DNA from: Trichocoleus desertorum NBK24
GTDB taxonomy: Bacteria > Cyanobacteriota > Cyanobacteriia > FACHB-46
DNA length: 64,000 nt
Reading direction: 5' to 3'
Assembly (NCBI RefSeq): GCF_030409055.1
Contig: NZ_CP116619.1
Span: 4,295,628-4,359,627 of the forward strand
Under the pieces are notes generated by a model that saw only the letters and a list, made by a program, of their open reading frames with translations, did no database searches and was not told the DNA's origin. Both the position numbers and the translations under genes were made by a program. Below are positions 8,675 through 17,250 of the stretch, in pieces (position 1 is the first letter of the stretch; each line of letters opens with the position of its first letter).

Positions 8675-9430
8675 CTAGGAACCAGTAGATCGTTTAGGGC
8701 TAACAGTTTCCGTCTGTAAAAAATTAATTTCAAACTCGCTAAGGGCTCGGTAGTGACCGGGAAGGAGTTGTTGGAGTTGAATCGGTCCAATTGCTATCCG
8801 ATGGAGTTGTAGGACTGGATGTCCGAGTTGTTCGGCCACTCGGCGAATTTGTCGGTTTCTACCCTCGTTCAGCACGATTTCTAAGTGAGTTTTCCCCATT
8901 TGCCGCTCTATAACACGGACTTGTGCAGGTAAGGTTTTGCGATTCGCTAAGATAACTCCCTGACGCCATTGCTGCAAAACTGACTCGGAAGGACGGCCTT
9001 GCACCCAAACATTATAAGTTTTGGGGATTTGATGACGAGGGTGAGTCAGATAATACGTTAGTTCACCGTCATTGGTTAACAGTAAAGCCCCAGTAGAGTC
9101 AAAATCTAGACGACCGACAGGATGCAGACCGTGGCCTTGTTGTAGATCTTCAGGCAGTAAATCAAGCACTGTAGAGCGCTGCCAGGGGTCATCACAGGTT
9201 GAGACGACACCCGCAGGTTTGTGGAGTAGAAGGTACAGGTGTTGAGGCCGCTGAGCGGGCTGGATCGTGACTCCATCCACTTCAATGCGATCGCGTTGAG
9301 TATCCGCTTTCTGGCCTAGTTGCGCTACAGTACCATTTAAGCGCACTCGCCCATCTTGAATCATCTTCTCAGCATGACGACGAGAAGCAATGCCCCATTG
9401 GGCCAGAATTTTATGCAGCCGTTCTTCCAT
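8675..9430 (-). CDS. Pseudouridine synthase, RsuA/RluB/RluF family
   Basis: 251 aa. An N-terminal S4 RNA-binding domain (residues 3-45, [19 protein letters not shown]) is followed by the RsuA-type catalytic domain with the nucleophilic Asp109 in [19 protein letters not shown]. Further conserved blocks are KPAGVVST, the [10 protein letters not shown] strand and [11 protein letters not shown]. These enzymes isomerise one specific uridine in 16S or 23S rRNA. The sequence alone does not say which target applies, so no gene symbol is given. ATG start at 9430. Confidence 0.93.
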   Translation of the reverse strand: MEERLHKILAQWGIASRRHAEKMIQDGRVRLNGTVAQLGQKADTQRDRIEVDGVTIQPAQRPQHLYLLLHKPAGVVSTCDDPWQRSTVLDLLPEDLQQGHGLHPVGRLDFDSTGALLLTNDGELTYYLTHPRHQIPKTYNVWVQGRPSESVLQQWRQGVILANRKTLPAQVRVIERQMGKTHLEIVLNEGRNRQIRRVAEQLGHPVLQLHRIAIGPIQLQQLLPGHYRALSEFEINFLQTETVSPKRSTGS

Positions 9431-9505
9431 AGGGGACTGCTCAGCAGACTATGCGTTTGTTGATATGTACAAATATTACAGGAAGATCGGCCTGAGAAAC
9501 GAGGC

Positions 9506-11086
9506 TCAGCCTTTTACCAATGGGTGAGATTGCTGGCAGGGTAGAAAAACCTGTAACCACGCTCCTCCAGTTTCGGGATGGTTGTTGGCACTGACCGATC
9601 CTTGATGTGCCTCCACAATCTGTCGGACAATGGCCAGCCCTAATCCACTACTGCCAGTCCGTTGAGCTTCTGCTTCAGGGGGGGTGAAGTTGTGTGTCTG
9701 TCCACGCTCGGTAGCAACTGTCACCGGATGGGGTAGAGGTTCTAGTTTATTTTTTGGGTTTGTTGTTGAGCCTGATGAAATAATTAGGCTCTTGTTTTTT
9801 TCTGCCGCGATCGCTTCTGGAGAGGCAGCTCCATCGCTATTCTGGCTATTGGAACTCGAAGCTCCTAGGGGAGTTGAGTTTGGCACCTTAATCCGTTTGA
9901 CGGCGGTTTGTCCTTCTGAAGCAGAACTGGTCCCGGAAGGACGCGATCGCGAAGGGTCAACTTGATAAAATCTGTCGAAGACGTAGGGTAGAGCACTTTC
10001 AGGGAAACCTGGCCCCGAATCAATCACTTCCAAACAGATCTGCTGGTTCTGCTGGTTAGGTGGCTCTGTGGGCTTGAGAGCGGCATCCTGAACACTCACC
10101 TGCACCCTGATTTCCTGGTGGGGAGGGCTGTATCTGATACTGTTATCTAGCAAATTGATTAAGACCCGGAAAAGTCGTGGGCCATCGGCTTGAATTAACA
10201 CTACTTCAGGGCCTCGGTAGAGCAGGTGCAAATGTTTTTTGCGAGCCAGTGGTTCTAAGCTGAGCCAAGCGGACTGAATTAGCTCCGAGAGATTGAGGCT
10301 GCTGAGATTGAGGCAGTAAGGCGCACCCCGCTCAATTTGTTTCAGGTCTAGTAGGTCTTGGACTAAATTGCTCAGGCGAATGGCTTCGTTGAGTAAGCGA
10401 TCGATCCAAGTCCTGAGGGGTGGCTCTAGTCGAGTTTGTAGGGTTTCAGCTACTAAGCGAATAGAGGTTAAAGGCGTTTTTAGCTCATGGGCGACATCTG
10501 AAGTCCAGCGATCGCGTTGCTGCGCTAGGGTTGCAGCTTCTTGACGGTTTTCTAGAAAAACTCCGACTTGCCCTGCTAGCAAGGGTAATCCGCAAGCTCG
10601 TAGGGGGCAGGTTGGTTGGCGGGAGATGCTAGCGGGATCGGGACTACTCAGGTGAAATACCCACTCGCTATGACAAGGTTGCTGAGCATCACGGGTTTGC
10701 TCAATCAGTTGATCGAGTTCGTAAGAGCGGACTAATTCCAGCAAGAGGCGAGGTTTGCTAGATTCCCACTGCTGGATGCCTAGGATCTGCCGCGCTTGAG
10801 CATTACACCAAATTAATTGATTATCTTCATCCACCTGTACATAGCCGACAGGGGCGCTAAAAACGACCTGTCTCCAGGTTTCAATTTCTCTTTCGAGCTG
10901 TTGACTCAGATTTTTTTGGTGGGCGATCGCCAGCGTTAAGCGGGAAGTCAAAGAAGTAGGCGCTCCCAAAATCTCCGACTCTAGTTCTCGGACCAACAAG
11001 TTCAGTCTGCGGTTCAGCCGGAGGCGATACCCTCCTAGTAATGCTAAACCCAGTGCCAGTCCCAACAGAAACCCTAGGAATTCCAC
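9506..11086 (-). CDS. PAS sensor histidine kinase, PhoR/SphS-like, with ATP-lid insertion
   Basis: 526 aa, GTG start. Order: hydrophobic N-terminal segment (about 3-21); coil; PAS-like domain (about 70-185, with SAPVGYVQVDEDNQLIWCN); HisKA with phosphoacceptor His200 in VAHELKTPLTS; and an HATPase with N box NLLDNS (311-316), G1 DSGPG (356-360), F box YVFDRFYQVDPSRSR (368-382) and G2 GSSGLGLAIV (478-487). A hydrophobic N terminus plus PAS is the layout of cyanobacterial SphS, the phosphate sensor, and an OmpR-type regulator lies immediately upstream on the same strand. Unusually, about 95 low-complexity residues (383-477) separate the F and G2 boxes, where only a few are normal. Domains are certain; SphS identity is likely but unproven. 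Confidence 0.85.
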   Translation of the reverse strand: MEFLGFLLGLALGLALLGGYRLRLNRRLNLLVRELESEILGAPTSLTSRLTLAIAHQKNLSQQLEREIETWRQVVFSAPVGYVQVDEDNQLIWCNAQARQILGIQQWESSKPRLLLELVRSYELDQLIEQTRDAQQPCHSEWVFHLSSPDPASISRQPTCPLRACGLPLLAGQVGVFLENRQEAATLAQQRDRWTSDVAHELKTPLTSIRLVAETLQTRLEPPLRTWIDRLLNEAIRLSNLVQDLLDLKQIERGAPYCLNLSSLNLSELIQSAWLSLEPLARKKHLHLLYRGPEVVLIQADGPRLFRVLINLLDNSIRYSPPHQEIRVQVSVQDAALKPTEPPNQQNQQICLEVIDSGPGFPESALPYVFDRFYQVDPSRSRPSGTSSASEGQTAVKRIKVPNSTPLGASSSNSQNSDGAASPEAIAAEKNKSLIISSGSTTNPKNKLEPLPHPVTVATERGQTHNFTPPEAEAQRTGSSGLGLAIVRQIVEAHQGSVSANNHPETGGAWLQVFLPCQQSHPLVKG

Positions 11087-11188
11087 AGTTGCGGTAATTG
11101 CGATCGCAGAGGGCAGTAATCTCTTCGCGTAGCGTTTCTACCAAAAATTGCTGAATCTAGTGTCATCGGCGTTTTCTAGCTCCTAGCT

Positions 11189-11950
11189 TTAGCCAAACCG
11201 ATAGCCAAAGCCTCGTACCGTCAATAGGTATTCTGGATGACTAGGGTCAAGTTCTAGTTTTTCCCGTAACCAGCGGATATGCACATCCACCGTTTTACTA
11301 TCTCCCATAAAGTCAGGCCCCCAAACTCGTTCAATCAGTTGTTCGCGCGACCAGACTCGCCGGGGATGAGTCATGAATAGCTCTAAAATCCGAAATTCTT
11401 TAGGTGAAAGATTAATTTCTTCGCCTCTCACCGTCACGCGACATTCTTGAGGATAGAGGGTAATGTCTTGAAACTTGAGGGTTGTTTCGTGGCTCGGAGG
11501 CTGAGCATGACGATGGCGACGGAGTAGGGCACGACAGCGAGCGATCAGTTCTCGCATGCCAAAGGGCTTGGTGAGATAATCATCTGCCCCAACTTCTAGC
11601 CCCACCACGCGATCGGTTTCGCTACCTTTAGCACTGAGCATGAGAATGGGAACGCTGTTGCCTTCATGACGAATCAATCGGCACAGATCTAGCCCGTTGA
11701 TGTAAGGCAGCATCAGATCAAGGATGACTAAATCTAGCTGGGTTGATTCAGCTTCACTGCCTGTTTCAGATTTGAGAGTTAGCTCTAAAACACTGCGCCC
11801 ATCTTCCGCAACCAGAACCTCATAACCTTCTTCGGTTAGCGCTAGAGCAATCGTTTCACGAATTAACTCTTCGTCTTCGACAATCAAAACTCGTCCCAAT
11901 TTCAAGTTAGGTTGTGCCCTAGCCGCTTCTAGCGATAACATAGTTGCCAT
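11189..11950 (-). CDS. OmpR/PhoB-family response regulator, SphR-like
   Basis: 253 aa. Receiver domain (about 19-145) has the acidic pair in VLIVEDEE, phosphoacceptor Asp78 in LVILDLMLPYINGL, conserved Ser in MLSAKGSE, and Lys in LTKPFGMREL. The winged-helix DNA-binding domain (about 150-253) carries LSPKEFRILELF, RVWSREQLIERVWG and DVHIRWLREKLE, ending VRGFGYRFG. It lies about 100 bases upstream of the kinase gene on the same strand, so the two are probably co-transcribed. By analogy with PhoB/SphR it would control the phosphate-starvation regulon; that role is inferred. Confidence 0.88.
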   Translation of the reverse strand: MATMLSLEAARAQPNLKLGRVLIVEDEELIRETIALALTEEGYEVLVAEDGRSVLELTLKSETGSEAESTQLDLVILDLMLPYINGLDLCRLIRHEGNSVPILMLSAKGSETDRVVGLEVGADDYLTKPFGMRELIARCRALLRRHRHAQPPSHETTLKFQDITLYPQECRVTVRGEEINLSPKEFRILELFMTHPRRVWSREQLIERVWGPDFMGDSKTVDVHIRWLREKLELDPSHPEYLLTVRGFGYRFG

Positions 11951-12048
11951 TTTTTGCAGTTATTTTTGGGGAACCCAGGCTGATCTTATCATTGGTCTCT
12001 GAGGCAATTAGCGATCGCAGATTTATCACATATTTCTCTAAAGTTTAT

Positions 12049-14394
12049 CTAGAGAACATTCATTTCACGAATCAACCACCGACCGTTACGGCGTACCAAG
12101 TTGTACTGCACTCGGATGCTGTCACTGGTATAAGACGAGCTGCGATCGAGCTGACCGTTGACATAGAAGGCCGCAGCCTCACTGACTTCGGCATCCACTC
12201 TGGCTTGATTGGGATCAACATCGCTCATCTCGACGCTATCAATAGACCGGATGGCATGTTGGTACTGCCGATAGGAATTACTGCGTCTGTCGTCTTCGGC
12301 TTGCTGTTGCCACTGCGTCAAGGCGGAATCAACCAAGATTTGATTTAACTGAGCGGTGGCGCGATTAGGCCCGAGAGCAGCTGCTTTAGTCGATAACCAA
12401 GTTTGAACCACCTGCTGAGCTGCCTCCTTAGTTAAAGGCCCTGTGGCTGACTGAGCAACCGTTTCCGGGTCGGGAACAGCAATCAAAGGTTGGTCGAGCG
12501 AGATCATCGGTTGATTTGCTTCCAACTTGGGGCCACGAGCGGCCTGTAAGCTACTGAAAGCTTTGGTGGTTAGGTACCCTAACACCCCCAGGGACAAGAG
12601 GGCAACCACAAATAACAAAACTGGCTTGAATTTGTTAGCTGATGCTGCACCTGTGCTACTACGACGGGGTGGTAAATCCTCTGGATCGGGAACGCGGAAT
12701 CCATTGGCCACTTGACCCCGCGATCGCTCCCTAGGCGATTGCCCTGCTTGAGTTGAGGAAGCGGAACGCTGCGAGCCATTGGTCCCATTCCCGCCTGTGA
12801 CAACTACGGAGGTGGCAGGTGGGTTAGAGGTTGCTGGGTTGCGGCTGGAGGAAGATGACGTTGGGCTAATACGCTCTGGCTCAGCTGGCCCTGCCGCTGG
12901 AGAAGCTGTAGTAACGGCACGAGTGGCAGGAGCAACCCTAGGGTCTGCCTCTACTGCTTGCTGCAAGCGGGTATGGACGGTCGATTGCGTAGGCGGATAG
13001 CTAGTCGTGGTACGCCAGTTGGTCGCGTGACCTGCTGCCGTAGGGCTAGACTGTCCATTGCTTCCAGCTTGGGTGGCAGATGCCCAGCCATTTTGGCTAG
13101 AAGGGTTGCTAGGAGTGTGGTTCGGCGATTCGTTGGGAAGCTCCTCTAAGTAAGCTTGCACTTGCTCGTCGGCAAAGTAGTCTTTCAGGGAAACTTGCTG
13201 CTGAGCTAAGTCTCGGAAATGAGGAAACACTTCCTCTTGCAACCAACGCTCACTGTAGAGACAAAGACCTGGCAACAAGTCTGGCGAACCTTGGGAGTTT
13301 TCTCGGATGAAGACGAGCGGCTCGTAGTCGTGGCTCAGCTCTAAAGCGCGGCTCGCTTCCTCAGTTTGACCGAGGAGTAAGGCGCAAACCGCTTGCTCTA
13401 AATGCACATCTTGGCGGCTACCCAGGCGCACTAGCATTGACTTTGCCCGTCGGATCAGGGCTGGCTCACGTTGGGCGAACCCTTGAGCCAGCAAAGCATA
13501 AACCGCTAAATAGGTAGCCACTGCCGAAGGACGACGCGCTTCTTCTTCAAACAGGGTTTGTTGCTCGGCTGCACTCAAGTAACCGCGCAACTGCTGAATA
13601 AAACGAAGAAAGTCGTCAATGTTGAGGCCAGATTGATCGGTACCAGTCCCGTCAATTCCACCACGCTCCTGCAACATTTCTCGAAGCAAACGGAGTCCTT
13701 GGCGGCGCTCAGTTGTGCTTTCTTCGGGTAAAGCGAGTAGCTCTAGAACCCGATAGGGCCGTAACTTATACAAGTCAGTCTGTACTTCGCCCCGGACAGT
13801 TGCAAATAAACCTTCGCGTAGTAACAACTCCTGCCCAGCTTCAAGGGATTCTGCGGCATTTTCATATTGCCCCTGTTGCCATTGCTCTCGCCCTAGTTCC
13901 AGGCAAGCTAAAGCAACGGTGAGGATGATATCGGCAAAGACAATGTCCGGTTCGCCAAAGCGGCCATTCTTTAAATTGCTGTTGTTGCTGAGATAGGTAC
14001 GCCCCAGTTTCAACACCAACTCATACTCACCTAGCTCCAACCAAATCAAGAGAGCCCCGACGAGTTGATCGTCGTGAATATCAATGCTGGGGGTGTAGGG
14101 ATCGCTACTGGTGTCTGTTGATTCTGGGGTTCTAGTTAACGAGATGCCAGGGCGATCGGGCTCAAGCTCGTAGGTTTTGGCGAGGAAATTAGCGTCATAA
14201 GCCTGACGTTGATCGGGATTGGAGAGAACAGCATAAGCTTCGTCAAGCAGCTGCTTTCGGGCAGCGATCGCTGCCTCAGAATATTCACGCCGAGGAAGTT
14301 GCAAGGCGCGATCGCGATGAGCCTGTTGCAACTGTTCAGCAGTGGCCTGGATTGGTAGGCCCAAAATTCGGTAGTAATCGAGCGGAATTCGCAC
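12049..14394 (-). CDS. zipN: ZipN/Ftn2/ARC6 cell-division protein
   Basis: 781 aa from GTG at 14394. The opening RIPLDYYRILGLPIQATAEQ begins a divergent J domain (about 6-67) in which the canonical HPD triad is not seen (HRD occurs instead), as known for ARC6/Ftn2. A long alpha-helical region (about 100-410) follows, then a Ser/Thr/Pro-rich stretch, a single membrane helix near 590-608 (PVLLFVVALLSLGVLGYL), and a C-terminal DUF4101/IMS domain ending GRWLIREMNVL. In cyanobacteria this protein tethers FtsZ to the membrane and organises the divisome. A GGGGAAGTG stretch precedes the start. Confidence 0.95.
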   Translation of the reverse strand: MRIPLDYYRILGLPIQATAEQLQQAHRDRALQLPRREYSEAAIAARKQLLDEAYAVLSNPDQRQAYDANFLAKTYELEPDRPGISLTRTPESTDTSSDPYTPSIDIHDDQLVGALLIWLELGEYELVLKLGRTYLSNNSNLKNGRFGEPDIVFADIILTVALACLELGREQWQQGQYENAAESLEAGQELLLREGLFATVRGEVQTDLYKLRPYRVLELLALPEESTTERRQGLRLLREMLQERGGIDGTGTDQSGLNIDDFLRFIQQLRGYLSAAEQQTLFEEEARRPSAVATYLAVYALLAQGFAQREPALIRRAKSMLVRLGSRQDVHLEQAVCALLLGQTEEASRALELSHDYEPLVFIRENSQGSPDLLPGLCLYSERWLQEEVFPHFRDLAQQQVSLKDYFADEQVQAYLEELPNESPNHTPSNPSSQNGWASATQAGSNGQSSPTAAGHATNWRTTTSYPPTQSTVHTRLQQAVEADPRVAPATRAVTTASPAAGPAEPERISPTSSSSSRNPATSNPPATSVVVTGGNGTNGSQRSASSTQAGQSPRERSRGQVANGFRVPDPEDLPPRRSSTGAASANKFKPVLLFVVALLSLGVLGYLTTKAFSSLQAARGPKLEANQPMISLDQPLIAVPDPETVAQSATGPLTKEAAQQVVQTWLSTKAAALGPNRATAQLNQILVDSALTQWQQQAEDDRRSNSYRQYQHAIRSIDSVEMSDVDPNQARVDAEVSEAAAFYVNGQLDRSSSYTSDSIRVQYNLVRRNGRWLIREMNVL

Positions 14395-14887
14395 GGTTCA
14401 CTTCCCCAGCGGCAAGAAATAAGTATTAATCTGTGACAACCAATAAAGTTGCCAAGATAGTGCCACAATCATAACCCGTGACCCTCATTGGGGGAGTGTA
14501 CCAAGATAAGGAAAAATTTGCGCCAACTAATATAACTTTTATATAAGTTTTAACAGGTTAGCTCTGGAAGCTTCAATCAACGAACCCTTTGGCAGCATCG
14601 TTTACCTTTTTGGTTCAATAGGTTAGGCAAGGGTGACAAAATTTGATTTTTGGTTCCAGAGGACGCTATTTTGATTCAGGTGCTAGTGGCAAAACGTCAA
14701 CACTTTAGCACCTCAAAGATGCGGTGTGCAGCTTCGCCCGGTATTGCCGAAACACTGAGAGCGCTATGCCTTCGTTGTCAGTAGACTGGGAAAATCTGGC
14801 AGGTACAGGAAGCCGACTTTCTTTAAAGGAAGTCAAACTATCTCGATAAAATTTAGCTTGGTATTGCTGCGAGGGTACTATAAATCA
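14395..14887. promoter_or_regulatory. zipN/pdhA divergent intergenic region
   Basis: 493 bases without a convincing gene. It holds a 7-bp hairpin GGTGCTA (14679-14685) with TAGCACC (14706-14712), 20-base loop, and a near-perfect 20-bp palindrome GACTTTCTTTAAAGGAAGTC (14815-14834) about 54 bases before the pdhA ATG. An A/T-rich box (GATAAAATTT, near 14845-14854) follows the palindrome. Promoters for both divergent genes must lie here. The palindrome looks like a dimeric regulator site; the regulator is unknown. Confidence 0.5.
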
Positions 14888-15922
14888 ATGGTTCAGGAAC
14901 GGACTTTACCAGTATTTCAAGCTGCTTCAGCACAAATTACTAAAGAAGAAGGCTTAAGGCTCTACGAAGACATGATCTTAGGGCGCTTCTTCGAAGATAA
15001 GTGCGCGGAGATGTACTATCGGGGCAAAATGTTTGGATTTGTCCACCTCTATAACGGCCAAGAGGCTGTGTCAACAGGTGTGATTCAATCCATGCGGCCC
15101 GGTGAAGACTATGTATGCAGCACCTACCGCGATCACGTCCATGCCCTCAGTGCTGGAGTTCCGGCGCGCGAAGTGATGGCAGAGCTGTTCGGGAAGGCGA
15201 CAGGTTGCAGCAAAGGACGGGGTGGCTCAATGCACCTGTTCTCGGCAGAGCACAATTTGCTGGGAGGCTTTGCCTTTATTGGTGAAGGAATTCCCATTGC
15301 TTTGGGGGCCGCTTTTCAGAGCAAATACCGTCGGGAAGTCTTGGGGGATGAGACGGCAGATCAAGTCGCCGCTTGCTTCTTCGGAGACGGTACCACTAAC
15401 AATGGTCAGTTCTTCGAGTGCCTCAACATGGCCGCCTTGTGGAAGCTCCCCATCCTATTTGTGGTAGAGAACAACAAGTGGGCGATCGGGATGGCCCATG
15501 AGCGGGCGACTTCTCAGCCAGAAATCTACAAAAAAGCCAGTGTTTTTGGTATGCCCGGTGTGGAAGTGGATGGCATGGATGTGATGGCTGTGCGGGCTGT
15601 CGCTCAAGAAGCAGTAGCACGGGCACGGGCAGGTGAAGGGCCTACTTTGATTGAGGCGCTGACTTATCGCTTCCGAGGTCATTCTCTGGCTGACCCCGAC
15701 GAACTGCGTACCAAAGACGAAAAAGAAGCGTGGCTAGCGCGTGACCCCATCAAGAAGTTTGCGGCTTACCTGATTGAGCAGAGCTTGGTCAGTCAAGAAG
15801 AACTCAAGGGAATTGAGCGTAAGATTCAAGCCACCGTTGATGAGGGGGTTGAGTTTGCGCTGTCAAGTCCTGAACCTGACGCTAGCGAACTGTATCGATT
15901 TGTGTTTGCCGAGGACGAATAA
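14888..15922 (+). CDS. pdhA: Pyruvate dehydrogenase E1 component, alpha subunit
   Basis: 344 aa from ATG 14888; a TTG at 14858 would add 10 unconserved residues. With the beta subunit it forms the TPP-dependent decarboxylase that feeds acetyl groups to lipoyl-E2. Visible motifs: [40 protein letters not shown], and the TPP/Mg motif [19 protein letters not shown] followed by [21 protein letters not shown] is the phosphorylation-loop equivalent. It is followed by a strong terminator, so it is transcribed apart from pdhB, which starts 265 bases on. Confidence 0.97.
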   Translation: MVQERTLPVFQAASAQITKEEGLRLYEDMILGRFFEDKCAEMYYRGKMFGFVHLYNGQEAVSTGVIQSMRPGEDYVCSTYRDHVHALSAGVPAREVMAELFGKATGCSKGRGGSMHLFSAEHNLLGGFAFIGEGIPIALGAAFQSKYRREVLGDETADQVAACFFGDGTTNNGQFFECLNMAALWKLPILFVVENNKWAIGMAHERATSQPEIYKKASVFGMPGVEVDGMDVMAVRAVAQEAVARARAGEGPTLIEALTYRFRGHSLADPDELRTKDEKEAWLARDPIKKFAAYLIEQSLVSQEELKGIERKIQATVDEGVEFALSSPEPDASELYRFVFAEDE

Positions 15923-15942
15923 TCTAGTCACCCTCGTAGCGG

Positions 15943-15975
15943 AAATCGGACAGGTGAGGAGCTTGTCCGATTTTT
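15943..15975 (+). terminator. Rho-independent terminator after pdhA
   Basis: Perfect 10-bp stem AAATCGGACA (15943-15952) with TGTCCGATTT (15964-15973), 11-base loop, and a run of five T overlapping its end. It lies 21 bases after the pdhA stop. Confidence 0.85.
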
Positions 15976-16063
15976 GTATGTTGTCTTCTGTCGGGGTGAT
16001 TGTAGAGCGGGCGATCGCTCTGTCTGTGTCTTGTCTGTAAGGCCAAATCTTATACACGTCCGA

Positions 16064-16069
16064 TATAAT
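16064..16069 (+). promoter_or_regulatory. Candidate -10 box of pdhB promoter
   Basis: TATAAT hexamer 119 bases before the pdhB ATG, after the pdhA terminator. No good -35 hexamer lies 17 bases upstream, so this could be an activator-dependent (type II) promoter. Assignment rests on the perfect hexamer and position only. Confidence 0.4.
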
Positions 16070-16101
16070 CATGGCTGCCCTCAACAGCTATGATTATTAA
16101 C

Positions 16102-16161
16102 TTGGATAACCAAAGTAATTGGATAACCAAAGTAATTTCGACCATTAGTTTCGATCATTAG
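16102..16161 (+). repeat. Two consecutive tandem duplications in the pdhB leader
   Basis: A 17-base unit TTGGATAACCAAAGTAA occurs twice in direct succession (16102-16118, 16119-16135) and contains the inverted repeat TTGG-ATAA-CCAA. A second, unrelated 13-base unit, TTTCGACCATTAG then TTTCGATCATTAG, follows at once (16136-16161). The block ends 26 bases before the pdhB start codon, so it is probably in the 5-prime untranslated region. Confidence 0.75.
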
Positions 16162-16187
16162 ACTGTTGCCGCAACTCAGAGGTATCG

Positions 16188-17171
16188 ATGGCAGAGACTT
16201 TCTTGTTTAACGCCCTACGTGAGGCCATTGACGAAGAAATGGCCCGCGACCCCTCCGTGCTCGTGATGGGGGAAGATGTAGGCCACTACGGCGGCTCTTA
16301 CAAAGTCACGAAAGATCTGTACAAAAAATACGGTGAGCTGCGGATTTTAGATACGCCCATTGCCGAAAACAGTTTTACAGGCATGGCAGTAGGCGCGGCA
16401 ATGACTGGGTTACGTCCCATCATTGAAGGCATGAATATGGGCTTTTTGCTCCTAGCCTTCAACCAAATTGCCAACAACGCCGGGATGCTGCGCTATACAT
16501 CGGGTGGCAACTACAAAATCCCGATGGTAATTCGCGGGCCTGGTGGGGTAGGCCGACAACTAGGGGCAGAACACTCGCAGCGTCTAGAAGCTTACTTCCA
16601 AGCAGTTCCTGGCCTCAAAATTGTGGCCTGCTCAACTCCTTACAACGCCAAGGGTTTATTGAAGTCTGCCATCCGTGACAACAACCCAGTTTTATTCTTC
16701 GAGCATGTGCTGCTGTACAACTTGAAGGAAAATCTACCAGAAGCAGAGTACACGCTGCCTTTAGATAAAGCAGAAGTGGTGCGGCAAGGCAAAGATGTCA
16801 CGATTCTGACCTATTCTCGAATGCGTCATCATGTTCTCCAAGCAGTTAAAACCTTGGAAAAAGATGGTTATGACCCAGAGGTGATTGACTTGATTTCGCT
16901 CAAACCTCTGGATTTTGATACCATTGGCGCTTCTATTCGCAAAACCCACCGGGTGATCATCGTCGAAGAATGTATGAGAACAGGGGGGATTGCGGCAGAG
17001 CTGATTGCTTCGATCAACGATCGCTTGTTTGACGAACTTGATGCTCCTGTTTTGCGTCTCTCTTCGCAAGACATCCCCACCCCTTACAACGGGACCCTAG
17101 AAAACCTAACCATTGTGCAGCCCCAACAGATTGTTGAAGCTGTGCAAAAAATGGTGGCCTTACGGGTGTAG
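16188..17171 (+). CDS. pdhB: Pyruvate dehydrogenase E1 component, beta subunit
   Basis: 327 aa, ATG at 16188. Transketolase-like pyrimidine-binding domain: [51 protein letters not shown] with the catalytic Glu, and [17 protein letters not shown]. The C-terminal domain includes [20 protein letters not shown] and [12 protein letters not shown]. It partners PdhA, encoded just upstream but behind a terminator. Downstream are secD and secF, an arrangement also found in other cyanobacteria. Tandem repeats in its leader suggest separate control. Confidence 0.97.
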   Translation: MAETFLFNALREAIDEEMARDPSVLVMGEDVGHYGGSYKVTKDLYKKYGELRILDTPIAENSFTGMAVGAAMTGLRPIIEGMNMGFLLLAFNQIANNAGMLRYTSGGNYKIPMVIRGPGGVGRQLGAEHSQRLEAYFQAVPGLKIVACSTPYNAKGLLKSAIRDNNPVLFFEHVLLYNLKENLPEAEYTLPLDKAEVVRQGKDVTILTYSRMRHHVLQAVKTLEKDGYDPEVIDLISLKPLDFDTIGASIRKTHRVIIVEECMRTGGIAAELIASINDRLFDELDAPVLRLSSQDIPTPYNGTLENLTIVQPQQIVEAVQKMVALRV

Positions 17172-17181
17172 CTAAGATAGG

Positions 17182-17232
17182 TTTGAGTGTTGAGGTTGCA
17201 ACTTGGATGTTTATTCCAGCTCAACACTCAAA
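17182..17232 (+). other. 13-bp inverted repeat between pdhB and secD
   Basis: Perfect stem TTTGAGTGTTGAG (17182-17194) with CTCAACACTCAAA (17220-17232) and a 25-base loop. It begins 10 bases after the pdhB stop and ends 18 bases before the secD ATG. No T-run follows, so it may be an RNA-processing or stabilising hairpin, or an attenuator within a pdhB-secD transcript, rather than a classical terminator. Confidence 0.6.
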
Positions 17233-17250
17233 ATTCCAAACTCAGAACTT

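Noticed and set aside
12779-13149. Open frames on the plus strand within zipN
   Set aside because: Antisense shadow of the Ser/Thr/Pro-rich linker; zipN coding is unambiguous.
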